Part shown: positions 27,053 to 37,675 of the stretch, piece after piece
How positions within the stretch are numbered: the first letter of the stretch is position 1
How the letters are laid out: each line of letters opens with the position of its first letter
Assembly: GCF_003097495.1 (NCBI RefSeq)
Contig: NZ_QEOP01000001.1
Span: 434,001-498,000 of the forward strand
DNA length: 64,000 nt
DNA from: Amnibacterium flavum
Lineage (GTDB): Bacteria > Actinomycetota > Actinomycetes > Actinomycetales > Microbacteriaceae
Direction: 5' to 3'
Position numbers and translations under genes: made by a program
The notes under the pieces: generated by a model
Seen by the model: the letters and a program-made list of their open reading frames with translations, nothing else
Told to the model about the DNA's origin: nothing
Databases searched by the model: none

Positions 27053-27066
27053 ATTCCACGTGGAAT
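27053..27066. promoter_or_regulatory. Operator ATTCCACGTGGAAT of the PadR-exporter operon
   Basis: A perfect 14-bp palindrome lies 24 bases upstream of the regulator ATG. The position fits a repressor site over the promoter or start of the transcript. Confidence 0.7.
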
Positions 27067-27133
27067 GTACCTGACGGATTAGGTAGTCGGCAACCCGCCG
27101 CCAGCTCGAGGTCGAATCGCGAGAGGATGAGGC

Positions 27134-27595
27134 GTGACCGTCCGCTTCGAGTGCCTGACCGAGACGAGCATGCCGGTCGAGCAGCTGTTCGACCTGTCGC
27201 TCGACATCGACGCGCATACGGGATCGATGGCCGCGTCCGACGAGCGGGCAATCGGGGGCGTGACATCGGGAGAGATCGGACTCGGCGAGACCGTGACCTG
27301 GAGGGCACGGCATTTCGGCGTCCCGATCACCATGACGAGCCGCATCACCGCGCAGGACCGGCCGACGTCCTTCGTCGACGAGCAGGTGCGCGGACCCTTC
27401 CGCCGCTTCCGACACCAGCACCTCTTCGAGGCCACGCCGGGCGGTTCCCGGATGCGGGACGTCGTGGAGTTCTCCGCGCCGTTCGGGCCGATCGGGCGGG
27501 TCGTCGAACGACTCGTGCTCGCACGCTACCTACGGCGCCTCATCGAGCAGCGGAACGCGTTCCTCGCCGATACGGGCCGATCCCCCAAGTCCTGA
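27134..27595 (+). CDS. SRPBCC-fold (START-like) protein
   Basis: Cytosolic protein of 153 residues with the Bet v1/START-like fold, as in the polyketide-cyclase / cell-division-inhibitor-like group. Recognisable are SMPVEQLFDLSLDIDAHTGS, the Phe/Arg-rich strand GPFRRFRHQHLFEATPGGSR and RDVVEFSAPFGPIGRVVE, with a long C-terminal helix. It should bind a small hydrophobic ligand; identity unknown. GTG start with GAGGATGAGG upstream. It is divergent from the PadR operon. Confidence 0.82.
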   Translation: MTVRFECLTETSMPVEQLFDLSLDIDAHTGSMAASDERAIGGVTSGEIGLGETVTWRARHFGVPITMTSRITAQDRPTSFVDEQVRGPFRRFRHQHLFEATPGGSRMRDVVEFSAPFGPIGRVVERLVLARYLRRLIEQRNAFLADTGRSPKS

Positions 27596-27622
27596 CGACG
27601 CGGATCATCGAGCGGTGGGCCG

Positions 27623-27952
27623 TCAGGCTTCCTCGCCCGAGGCGATGCGCTCATGGTGGTGGATGACCTCGGCGACGACGAAGTTGAACCACTTCTCGGC
27701 GAAGACGGGGTCGAGACTCGCGGATTCGGCGAGCGCTTTGAGCCGCGTGATCTGACGACGCTCGCGCTCGGGGTCGGCGGCGGGAAGGCCGTGGGCGGCC
27801 TTCAACTCGCCGACCTTCTGAGTCGCCTTGAAGCGTTCGGCCAGCAGGTGAATGAGCGCGGCGTCGATGTTGTCGATGCTCTGACGGAACGACTGCAGCT
27901 CGTCGAGCGCTGCCGCGTCGTCGGGATCGAGCGGCTGGTTCAGGAGACTCAT
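27623..27952 (-). CDS. Chorismate mutase, AroQ type
   Basis: All-helical protein of 109 residues that would turn chorismate into prephenate. The first helix LQSFRQSIDNIDAALIHLLAER has the Arg and Asp pattern of AroQ, followed by RFKATQKVGELKAAHGLP and a third helix near the C-terminus. No signal peptide, so cytosolic; it may pair with a DAHP synthase as in other actinobacteria, but none is in the window. TAGGGT lies six bases before the ATG (leaderless). Confidence 0.9.
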   Translation of the reverse strand: MSLLNQPLDPDDAAALDELQSFRQSIDNIDAALIHLLAERFKATQKVGELKAAHGLPAADPERERRQITRLKALAESASLDPVFAEKWFNFVVAEVIHHHERIASGEEA

Positions 27953-27991
27953 GCTCCGACCCTAGCGCCGCTCGACCCGACGTCTCGTGGG

Positions 27992-28411
27992 CTACTCGAC
28001 GACGGTGAGGGTGACCTCGACGTTGCCCCGGGTCGCGTTCGAGTACGGGCAGATCGCGTGGGCCGCCTCGGCGAGCTTCTCGGCCTCGTCCTTGCTCACG
28101 TTGGGGACGTAGACGTCGAGTTCGACGGCGAGGCCGAACCCGCCGGCGTCGAGGCTGCCGATGCTGACGCTCGCCGAGACCGCAGCATCCTTCGTGTCGA
28201 GCTTCAGCTGCCGGCCCGCGCCGTGGAGCGCGCTGAGGAAGCAGGCGGAGTAGCCGGCTGCGAACAGCTGCTCGGGGTTGGTGCCCTCACCCGAGCCCCC
28301 CATCTCCTTCGGCGGGCGGGTCTCGAGGTCGAGACGGTCGTCCTCGGTGCGGACGCGGCCGTCGCGGCCACCTCCGGTTGCGTGCGCGATGGCGGTGTAG
28401 ATGGCTTCCAT
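27992..28411 (-). CDS. Organic hydroperoxide resistance protein (Ohr/OsmC)
   Basis: Thiol peroxidase of 139 residues that reduces organic hydroperoxides. The peroxidatic Cys57 lies in AAGYSACFLSAL and the resolving Cys121 in AICPYSNATRGN, both as in Ohr. The N-terminus MEAIYTAIAHATGGGRDGRV is also typical. No OhrR regulator is adjacent. TAGCGT lies six bases before the ATG with no ribosome site. Confidence 0.95.
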   Translation of the reverse strand: MEAIYTAIAHATGGGRDGRVRTEDDRLDLETRPPKEMGGSGEGTNPEQLFAAGYSACFLSALHGAGRQLKLDTKDAAVSASVSIGSLDAGGFGLAVELDVYVPNVSKDEAEKLAEAAHAICPYSNATRGNVEVTLTVVE

Positions 28412-28515
28412 GCATCCACGCTAAGTCGGCCCGGTTGCGAGAACGCCGACCCCCTCCGCGACCCAGGGGTGGGGGGTGGTGGTTCGTGTCCCAGGGCGCC
28501 GCTAGCGTGGGCGCC

Positions 28516-30864
<2,349 letters not shown>

Positions 30865-30873
30865 GGTCCCGGG

Positions 30874-31500
30874 TCAGGCCTTGGGCGAGGGCGCTGCAGC
30901 GATCTGCGCCACCAGCCCCGCGCGAACCGCGGGCCACTCGTCGACGATGATCGAGAAGATCGCGGCATCCCGCCAGGTGCCGTCGGCGCGCAGCTTGTCG
31001 CGACGGGTGATGCCCTCGAACGTCGCCCCGATCTTCGCGATCGCCGCACGCGAGCGCGCATTGCGGGCGTCGGCCTGCAGCTTGACGCGGCCGAACCCGC
31101 CTGCGAACGCGAGGTCGAGCATCAGCAGCTTGGCCTCGGGATTGACCTTGGTGCCCCACACCGTCGGAGACCACGCGGTCCAGCCGATGTGCGCGGCCTC
31201 GTTCGGCACGTCGAAGTCGGACAGTGTCGAGGTCCCGACGACCCGGCTGACGCCCCCTCGGTCGAGCAGACGGGCGACGAACGTGATCCCCGGCCCGTCC
31301 CACGCGTAATAGGAACGGGCGAACTCGACGAACCCGTCGAGAGTGTCGCGGTATCCCGCCGGCCCGCCGCCGTATCCGCCCGCGAAGACCTCGGAGTGCC
31401 CGATCGCCTCGAAGAGCTCGGGAAGATCCGCCTCGGTCAGGGGGTCGAGGCGCACGACATCGCCCTGCAGCGTCTGCGGGGCGGGGATCGTCGCGGTCAT
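30874..31500 (-). CDS. GNAT N-acetyltransferase (RimJ/RimL-like)
   Basis: Acetyltransferase of 208 residues. It starts LQGDVVRLDPLTEADLPELF, typical of the RimJ/RimL group, and has the acetyl-CoA segment KLQADARNARSRAAIAKIGA. The acceptor (protein N-terminus or small amine) is unknown. Its ATG follows the purA stop by one base, so the two are cotranscribed. Confidence 0.9.
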   Translation of the reverse strand: MTATIPAPQTLQGDVVRLDPLTEADLPELFEAIGHSEVFAGGYGGGPAGYRDTLDGFVEFARSYYAWDGPGITFVARLLDRGGVSRVVGTSTLSDFDVPNEAAHIGWTAWSPTVWGTKVNPEAKLLMLDLAFAGGFGRVKLQADARNARSRAAIAKIGATFEGITRRDKLRADGTWRDAAIFSIIVDEWPAVRAGLVAQIAAAPSPKA

Positions 31501-31501
31501 C

Positions 31502-32788
31502 TCAGTCGATCAGGTCGTGCCGGACGACGATCTCGTCGCGGCCGGGGCCGACGCCGATCGCGGAGATGCGGGCACCGCTCATCGCCTCGACCGCCAGGAC
31601 GTACTCCTGGGCGGCGATGGGCAGGTCGGAGAACTGACGCGCACCCGTGATGTCCTCGTCCCAGCCCGGCAGCTCCTCGTAGATCGGAACCGCGTGGTGG
31701 AAGTCGGACTGGGAGACCGGCACCTCGTCGACGCGCACGCCGTCGACGTCGTAGGCGACGCAGACGGGGATGGTCTTCAGGCCCGTGAGCACGTCGAGCT
31801 TGGTGAGCACGAAGTCGGTGACGCCGTTGATGCGCGCGCTGTACCGGGCGATCGGAGCGTCGTACCAGCCGGTGCGGCGGGGACGACCCGTCGTGGTGCC
31901 GAACTCGAAACCGCGCGCCCGCAGCCACTCGCCGGATTCGTCGTTCAACTCGGTCGGGAACGGTCCGGAGCCGACGCGCGTCGTGTAGGCCTTGACGATC
32001 GCGATCACGCGGTCGAATCGGTTGGGCGCCACACCGGAGCCGGTCGCAGCTCCCCCGCTCGTCGCATTGGACGACGTGACGAAGGGGTAGGTGCCGTGGT
32101 CGACGTCGAGCATCGTCGCCTGGCCGCCCTCGAACAGCACGGTCTCGCCGCGGTCGAGCGCCTGATTCAGCACCAGCGACGTGTCGGCGACGAGAGGACG
32201 GAGACGATCGGCATACCCGAGCAGCTCGTTCACGATCTCGTCGGCCGCGATGGCGCGACGGTTGTAGATCTTCACCAGCAGGTGGTTCTTCTGGTCGAGG
32301 GCCCCCTCGACCTTCTGCCGCAGGATGCCCTCGTCGAAGATGTCCTGCACGCGGATGCCGACGCGGTTGATCTTGTCGGCGTACGCCGGGCCGATACCCC
32401 GGCCGGTGGTGCCGATCTGCCGCTTGCCGAGGAAGCGCTCGGTCACCTTGTCGATCGTGCGGTGGTAGTGCGTGATGATGTGCGCGTTCGCGCTCACCAG
32501 CAGACGGGACACATCGACACCGCGCGCGATCAGCGCGTCGAGCTCCTGGAAGAGCACCTCGATGTCGACGACGACACCGTTGGCGATGACGGGGACGACA
32601 CCCTCGCTGAGGATGCCGGACGGAAGCAGGTGGAGTGCGTACTTCTTGTCGCCGATGACGACGGTGTGGCCGGCGTTGTTGCCGCCGTTGAACTTGACGA
32701 CGTAGTCGACACGGCTACCGAGCAGGTCGGTCGCCTTGCCTTTGCCCTCGTCACCCCACTGGGCACCGATCAGCACGATGGCGGGCAT
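31502..32788 (-). CDS. purA: Adenylosuccinate synthetase
   Basis: GTP-dependent enzyme making adenylosuccinate from IMP and aspartate, 428 residues. The N-terminal P-loop [20 protein letters not shown], the segment GNNAGHTVV and the IMP site [13 protein letters not shown] are diagnostic. ATG 32788 has a G-rich ribosome site (GGGGGAA) upstream. It forms an operon with the GNAT gene. Confidence 0.98.
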   Translation of the reverse strand: MPAIVLIGAQWGDEGKGKATDLLGSRVDYVVKFNGGNNAGHTVVIGDKKYALHLLPSGILSEGVVPVIANGVVVDIEVLFQELDALIARGVDVSRLLVSANAHIITHYHRTIDKVTERFLGKRQIGTTGRGIGPAYADKINRVGIRVQDIFDEGILRQKVEGALDQKNHLLVKIYNRRAIAADEIVNELLGYADRLRPLVADTSLVLNQALDRGETVLFEGGQATMLDVDHGTYPFVTSSNATSGGAATGSGVAPNRFDRVIAIVKAYTTRVGSGPFPTELNDESGEWLRARGFEFGTTTGRPRRTGWYDAPIARYSARINGVTDFVLTKLDVLTGLKTIPVCVAYDVDGVRVDEVPVSQSDFHHAVPIYEELPGWDEDITGARQFSDLPIAAQEYVLAVEAMSGARISAIGVGPGRDEIVVRHDLID

Positions 32789-32928
32789 GGCATTCCCCCT
32801 TCGGGATGTCTCGAACGAGCCACCCAAGCTTACCGAGCACCGCCCAGCCCCGCCGCGGCCCCGCGACGCGGCTGCAGTCGAACGGGAACACGCACTCGGC
32901 GGTGAGATCGTCCTGGCCCGTCCGCTCG

Positions 32929-32934
32929 TACTAT
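32929..32934 (+). promoter_or_regulatory. -10 box of the LAXTG protein gene (leaderless start)
   Basis: TACTAT lies exactly six bases before the ATG at 32941 and there is no ribosome site. This is among the closest matches to TATAAT in the window. Confidence 0.45.
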
Positions 32935-32940
32935 CGGCAG

Positions 32941-34173
32941 ATGGGCCGGCGCCACCTCTTCGTCTTCGCGCCGCTCGGCATCCTCGCCGTCGCTCTCGTT
33001 GCTTCGTCGCCCGCGCACGCGGTCGGCAACAGCTATCAGTGGAGCGGCGGCAGCTCCGTCGGGTTCGACACCAGCGACCCGACGAACTGGTCGGGTGCCG
33101 CAGGGCCGGGCTCCGGCGACGACATCTACATCCCCGCCGGTACCGACATGAACGTCGACGGGGGCCCGCTGACCGTCCGCCGGCTGATGGTCGATGTGGG
33201 GCAGGACTTCGGCATCTCCGGGCAGCCCATGACGATCACCGGGGAGATCGCCGTCACGCAGCCGGCCGGTTACGCGACGGAGATCGAGAACGACCTCACC
33301 CTCGACGATGTGGACTTCGTCTTCGTCCAGGACACGAACACCCTTTTCGTCAGCGGCCCGATGACGGTCGTCGGCGACGCCCAGCTGGGAGGCGAGGGCG
33401 ACATCGTCGTCTCCGGTCAGGTCGCCGGTGGGAGCGTGACCGTCTTCGGCGACGGCGACCTCGTCCTGCGGGGAGGAGGGAGCCTGGCCGGCATCTCCGT
33501 GCAATCGGGGACCGTTCACGCCGGCTCGGTCATCACATCCGATGTCGCCGCGACCGGCGGAGTGCTGTCGGGCGGCACCCCGTCGAACACCGGCGGATCG
33601 GAGCAGAGCGTCGGCGCCGTCTCGCTCGGCTCGAGCGCCGTACTGTCCCCCGGGCCGACGCCCGGCGGAGACGACGAGGGTCTGTTCGCGACGACGGGGT
33701 CGTTGAGCGCCGCGCCCGGTTCGTCCGTCGTCCTCGGTCTCGGCGCAGCCTCGGACGCGGTCGCCGTGGCCGGCACCGCCGACATCACCGGAAGCACGCT
33801 GATCGTCCACCCACGCCCCGGACTCCAGGCGGGTGATCGCTTCGTCCCGATCACGGCGGGGGCCATCGTCGGCGAGTTCGCCGACGAATCAGGAACGCCC
33901 CTGACGGGCGGATCAACGTTCGTGCAGAGCGGTCAGCGCTGGCGCATCACCTACGGCACCACCGACATCGCGGTCGAGAACCTCGGTCCGGTGCCGACTG
34001 CAGGTTCCGCGCCGAGTGGAGCCGGAGCTCTGGCGGAGACCGGGCCCGCCGGGGCCGGCACGCTGGCCGCGCTCGGGATGACGTTCACCGCCCTGGGTGC
34101 CGCCCTCCTCGTCGCGACCCGGCTCGTACCGTCCTTCAGCCCGAGACGGCCACCCCGCTCCTCTCGCCGGTGA
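32941..34173 (+). CDS. LAXTG-anchored secreted beta-helix-like protein
   Basis: Surface protein of 410 residues. A signal peptide ([22 protein letters not shown]) is followed by a Gly/Ser/Thr/Val-rich body of short beta-strand repeats ([19 protein letters not shown] and similar) resembling autotransporter-associated strand repeats, so a beta-helix is likely. The end is a sorting signal: LAETG at about 364, a hydrophobic segment and a basic tail. LAXTG is the motif used by class E sortases of high-GC actinobacteria. No catalytic motif is seen; the role is probably structural or adhesive. No sortase gene is in the window. Confidence 0.8.
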   Translation: MGRRHLFVFAPLGILAVALVASSPAHAVGNSYQWSGGSSVGFDTSDPTNWSGAAGPGSGDDIYIPAGTDMNVDGGPLTVRRLMVDVGQDFGISGQPMTITGEIAVTQPAGYATEIENDLTLDDVDFVFVQDTNTLFVSGPMTVVGDAQLGGEGDIVVSGQVAGGSVTVFGDGDLVLRGGGSLAGISVQSGTVHAGSVITSDVAATGGVLSGGTPSNTGGSEQSVGAVSLGSSAVLSPGPTPGGDDEGLFATTGSLSAAPGSSVVLGLGAASDAVAVAGTADITGSTLIVHPRPGLQAGDRFVPITAGAIVGEFADESGTPLTGGSTFVQSGQRWRITYGTTDIAVENLGPVPTAGSAPSGAGALAETGPAGAGTLAALGMTFTALGAALLVATRLVPSFSPRRPPRSSRR

Positions 34174-34176
34174 CGC

Positions 34177-34209
34177 TAACTTGCACAGTGATGTGCAAGT
34201 TATTACGAT
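34177..34209. promoter_or_regulatory. Perfect TetR operator over the promoter of the TetR-YhgE operon
   Basis: TAACTTGCACA (34177-34187) and TGTGCAAGTTA (34192-34202) are perfect 11-bp inverted arms around GTGA. A promoter is embedded: TTGCAC at 34181-34186, a 17-base spacer and TACGAT at 34204-34209. The start codon is six bases after the -10 box, so the message is leaderless and the operator covers the -35 and spacer. Confidence 0.85.
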
Positions 34210-34215
34210 GACGAT

Positions 34216-34848
34216 ATGCCTTCCTCGTCCACCCGTGCGCCCCGGCGGGATGCCGCGCAGAACCGGGAGTCGATCCTGACTGCGGCGCGCGCGGTCCTCG
34301 CCTCCAACCCCGAGGCGCCGCTCGAGGACATCGTCAGCGCCGCCGGTCTCACCCGCCGGGCGTTCTACGGCCACTTCGCGTCCCGCGACGAGCTGAGGGT
34401 CGAGCTCGCCCGGTCCGGTGCCCAGCGCGTCGCATCCGCGGTCGCCGACGCCGAACGGGACGACACTCGGATCACCCTCGCCCTGGTCGGCCTGCGGATG
34501 TGGGACGAGGTGGGCGATGTCCGCCTGCTCGCGCAGACGGCGGTGCGCGGACCGCTCCTCGGGGAACTCGCGGCTCCGCTCGCCCCCGTGCGCGCGCTTC
34601 TGCTGCGAACGGTCGAGCGGGGAGTGACGGCCGGGGAGATCCGGACCGACATCGAACCCGCCACCTTGGCCCGCCTGCTCGAGGCCTCGGCGATCGCCGT
34701 ACTCGAGGAAGCCGCCCAGACCGGAATCGACGGTGAGGGAGCGCGCCGGCTCGTGGTGCGGTCGGTCCTCAGCATCTCGGGCATGTCCTGGCAGGAGATC
34801 GAGTCGCTGCTCGCTCAGACGGCCGAGTTGAGGGAAGGCGCCGCCTGA
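34216..34848 (+). CDS. TetR-family regulator of the YhgE/Pip operon
   Basis: Repressor of 210 residues. The HTH reads LEDIVSAAGLTRRAFYGHFA, followed by an all-helical ligand domain. It is the first gene of a three-gene operon and is coupled to the next gene (stop/start overlap TGATG at 34846-34850). The perfect palindrome overlapping its own promoter shows probable autoregulation of the whole operon. Ligand unknown. Confidence 0.9.
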   Translation: MPSSSTRAPRRDAAQNRESILTAARAVLASNPEAPLEDIVSAAGLTRRAFYGHFASRDELRVELARSGAQRVASAVADAERDDTRITLALVGLRMWDEVGDVRLLAQTAVRGPLLGELAAPLAPVRALLLRTVERGVTAGEIRTDIEPATLARLLEASAIAVLEEAAQTGIDGEGARRLVVRSVLSISGMSWQEIESLLAQTAELREGAA

Positions 34849-35453
34849 TGCGCATCACAGCAGACCGGATCTCGGTCGGAACCGGGGTCGCCGCCGCGCT
34901 TCCTCCCGTCTCCTTGGAGTTCGCCTCGGCCGAGCCGGCCATGCTCGCCGTCGACACCGCGGATCGCCCCACGGTCCTCGCCCTCGCGGTGAGCGGACGG
35001 ATGAGGCTGGGCGGCGGACAGGTCTATGTGGACGGGCGGATCGAGCCCGACCGGTTGCGCCGCGTGACCGCGATCGTCGATGCCCCGACTGTCGCCGAGC
35101 CCGCCGACACGGTCAGCACCCGGCACATCGTGCACGAGGAGCTCGTCATCTCGGGCCAGCGCGCGAACCGCGCAGCCGTCGAGCGACTGATCGGTCTCGC
35201 ATCGGCCGACGACTTCGCCGACGAACCGCTCGGCGCGCTGCCGGGTGATCTGCGCATCCGGCTACTCGCCGAGACCGCGGCATCGCGCCCCGGCGTGCGG
35301 GCGCTGATCCTCACCTCTCCCGAACGGCACGGCGGCGACCCCGTCGAGCTCAGCCGCCTCATCGCGGACCTCAGCGACCGCGGCTTCGCGGTGCTCACCC
35401 TCACTTCGGCTGCCATGGTCACGGCGGTCGGCGGAACAGGAACACTCCAGTGA
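34848..35453 (+). CDS. Degenerate ABC-ATPase-like protein lacking catalytic motifs
   Basis: Protein of 201 residues that aligns by eye with a small ABC ATPase but has lost the working residues. The Walker A position (about 37-50) reads TADRPTVLALAVSG, with no Gly-Lys-Ser/Thr; the signature position (about 130-137) reads ALPGDLRI in place of LSGGQ; the Walker B position (about 151-158) reads RALILTSP in place of a DEP-type end. Flanking features survive, such as GGGQVYVDGR after Walker A. It is coupled to both neighbours (TGATG upstream, GTGA downstream). It may be a structural partner of the YhgE/Pip protein. The ABC relationship is my inference from pattern and context. Confidence 0.65.
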   Translation: MRITADRISVGTGVAAALPPVSLEFASAEPAMLAVDTADRPTVLALAVSGRMRLGGGQVYVDGRIEPDRLRRVTAIVDAPTVAEPADTVSTRHIVHEELVISGQRANRAAVERLIGLASADDFADEPLGALPGDLRIRLLAETAASRPGVRALILTSPERHGGDPVELSRLIADLSDRGFAVLTLTSAAMVTAVGGTGTLQ

Positions 35454-37390
35454 CGATCCTCAACCTCATCGGCGCCGAACTGCGCCGGCTCGTCGCGTCG
35501 CCCCTCGCACGGCTCGCGTTCGTGGCGCTCATGATCGTGCCGCTCATCTACGGCGGCCTCTACCTCTGGGCCAACCGCGACCCCTACAGCGCGCTCGACA
35601 AGGTGCCCGCGGCGCTCGTCGTCGAGGACACCGGCGCGAACGTCGACGGCTCGACCACCAACTACGGCGACGACATGGCGAAGGGCGTGCTCGACGGGCA
35701 TGACTTCGATTGGAGCGAGACCGACGCCGACACCGCCGCCGCCGGAGTCCGGAACGGGGACTACGACTTCAGCATCACCCTGCCGGCCGACTTCTCCCGC
35801 GATCTCGCGTCGGCATCGACCGACTCGCCGACGCAGGCCCGGATCACGCTCACGACGAGCGACACCAACAGCTACCTCATCTCGACGATCGCCGGTCAGG
35901 CCGCCAAGACCATCCGGTCCGAGATCGCCGAACAGGTCGGAGAAGAGGCCGCCAACCAGTTCCTCGTGGGCTTGGCGACGATCCGGGACGACCTGTCGGA
36001 TGCCTACGACGGCGCCTCGCAGCTCGCGGACGGTGCCGCATCCGCCGCCGACGGGGCCGACCGGCTCGCCGACGGCACGAGCGCTCTCGCAGACGGTGCC
36101 GCGACACTGTCCTCCGGTGCCGACACCCTGGCGTCGGGCCTCGGGCGGCTGAACTCGCAGACCTCCGCCCTTCCGGGGCAGGCGAGCACGCTGTCGAGCG
36201 GAGCAGCGCAGGTCGCTGCCGGCAACGCTCAGCTCGCGCAGGCGGGAGCAAAGGCGGCTGAAGATTCCGCCGCGGCGGCAGCAGCCGTGCCTGTAGCTCG
36301 TGCCGACCTCGAGGCCGCCCTCCGCGCAACCGGCGCGCTCACACAGGAGCAGATCGACGAGATCATGACCGAGCTCGATCCCATCGGGGATGCAGTTCTG
36401 ACTACCGACGCGACAGTCCAGGGCGTCAACGGCCAGCTCGGCGCGCTCGCCACCGGCAGCGCGCAAGTCGCCGCCGGTGCGAAGGCTCTGTCCGACGCGA
36501 CTCCCACCCTCGCCGGGGCGGTCGCTCAGGCGACTGCGGGGGCTGATCGGCTCTCCACCGGTGCCGAGTCGCTCAGCAGCGGCGCGGCGACCGCGCGCGA
36601 CGGCGCTGCCGCCCTCCGCGACGGCGTCGACCAGCTCGCGACCGGATCCTCGACACTGCGCGACGGTCTGAAGTCCGGCATCGACCAGATCCCCGATTCG
36701 ACCGATGCTCAGCGCAGCGCCCAGGCGGCGACCATCGGCAACCCCGTCGATGTCACGACCGACGATCTCGCCGAGGCCACCGATTACGGGGCCGGCCTCG
36801 CGCCGTTCTTCCTCAGCCTCGCCGCCTGGATCGGCCTGTATGCGCTCTTCCTGATCGTGAAGCCGCTGTCTCGTCGCGCCATCACCGCGCTGACCAAACC
36901 GTGGAAGGTCACCCTCGCCGGCTGGCTGACCCCGGGCGTGCTCGGCATCGTCCAGGCCGCCCTGCTCGTCACGCTCGCGGGGTCGGTGCTCGGCTTCGGC
37001 ATCGCGAACCCGATCGGGATGTTCGCGTTCGGTGCGCTCGTCGCTCTGACCTTCGCCGCCATCCTGCTCGCGCTCAACGCCCTGCTCGGGTCGGTCGGTC
37101 AGTTCATCGGGCTGGTTCTCATGGTCGTGCAGCTCGTCACCGCGGGCGGCACGTTCCCATGGCAGACGCTGCCCGAGCCGCTCGCCTGGCTGCACCGCCT
37201 GCTGCCGATGAGCTACTCGGTCGACGGATACCGGCACCTCATGTACGGCGGATCGTCCGGCGCCGTGCTGGCCGACATCCTTGTGCTGGTGGGGTGGCTG
37301 CTCGCAGCCCTGCTCGTGACGTATCTGACGGCGGCGCGGATGACGAAGTTCCGCACCCTCCGCGACCTGAGGCCGTCCCTCATCGGCTGA
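35450..37390 (+). CDS. YhgE/Pip-family membrane protein
   Basis: Membrane protein of 646 residues. One N-terminal helix (LAFVALMIVPLIYGGLYLWA) leads to a large external region with Ala/Asp/Gly-rich near-heptad repeats (ASQLADGAASAADGADRLAD and onward, about residues 185-420), then about five C-terminal helices ending in an ABC-2-like block. This is the YhgE/Pip layout (phage-infection protein and EsaA relatives). The function in actinobacteria is unknown. GTG 35450 overlaps the stop of the degenerate ATPase gene (GTGA). Confidence 0.9.
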   Translation: MTILNLIGAELRRLVASPLARLAFVALMIVPLIYGGLYLWANRDPYSALDKVPAALVVEDTGANVDGSTTNYGDDMAKGVLDGHDFDWSETDADTAAAGVRNGDYDFSITLPADFSRDLASASTDSPTQARITLTTSDTNSYLISTIAGQAAKTIRSEIAEQVGEEAANQFLVGLATIRDDLSDAYDGASQLADGAASAADGADRLADGTSALADGAATLSSGADTLASGLGRLNSQTSALPGQASTLSSGAAQVAAGNAQLAQAGAKAAEDSAAAAAAVPVARADLEAALRATGALTQEQIDEIMTELDPIGDAVLTTDATVQGVNGQLGALATGSAQVAAGAKALSDATPTLAGAVAQATAGADRLSTGAESLSSGAATARDGAAALRDGVDQLATGSSTLRDGLKSGIDQIPDSTDAQRSAQAATIGNPVDVTTDDLAEATDYGAGLAPFFLSLAAWIGLYALFLIVKPLSRRAITALTKPWKVTLAGWLTPGVLGIVQAALLVTLAGSVLGFGIANPIGMFAFGALVALTFAAILLALNALLGSVGQFIGLVLMVVQLVTAGGTFPWQTLPEPLAWLHRLLPMSYSVDGYRHLMYGGSSGAVLADILVLVGWLLAALLVTYLTAARMTKFRTLRDLRPSLIG

Positions 37391-37397
37391 CGCGCGC

Positions 37398-37658
37398 CCC
37401 GCCCGCCCATTGAGCCCGCCGAAATGAGCGGGATGCGCCTCGACCAGCTCAGCGGGCGACACCCCCGCCCATTGAGCGCAGCGAAATGAAGGGACCTACG
37501 CATCGCTCCGCTCAGCGAGCGGGACACCCCCGCCGCCCATTGAGCCCGTCGAAATGAGCGGCGCGCGCTTCGACCAGCTCAGCGAGCGGCACCCCCCCCC
37601 CCGCCCATTGAGCCCGTCGAAATGAGCGGCGCGCGCTTCGACAAGCTCAGCGGGCGGT
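37398..37658. repeat. Four tandem 62-68 bp hairpin repeats (family A)
   Basis: CGCCCATTGAG recurs at 37404, 37466, 37534 and 37602 (steps of 62, 68 and 68). Each unit has a left arm (CCGCCCATTGAGCCCGTCGA) and an inverted right arm (CTTCGACCAGCTCAGCGAGC), so each folds into a hairpin. Copy 2 is a variant with GAGCGCAGCGAA and CATCGCTCCGCTC. The cluster fills the space between the convergent YhgE and methyltransferase genes and could stop transcription from both sides. Related arms occur at 3648-3796 and 61679-61700. No unique spacers, so it is not CRISPR. Confidence 0.9.
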
Positions 37659-37675
37659 GCTCCATCCGCCCCGGG

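Noticed and set aside
35024-37462. 812-residue open frame on the minus strand, antisense to the YhgE/Pip operon
   Set aside because: No recognisable domain and biased composition; the plus strand has three coupled genes with clear motifs.
37398-37658. CRISPR array
   Set aside because: The whole 62-68 bp unit is repeated, including what would be spacer, and units are palindromic. No cas genes are in the window.
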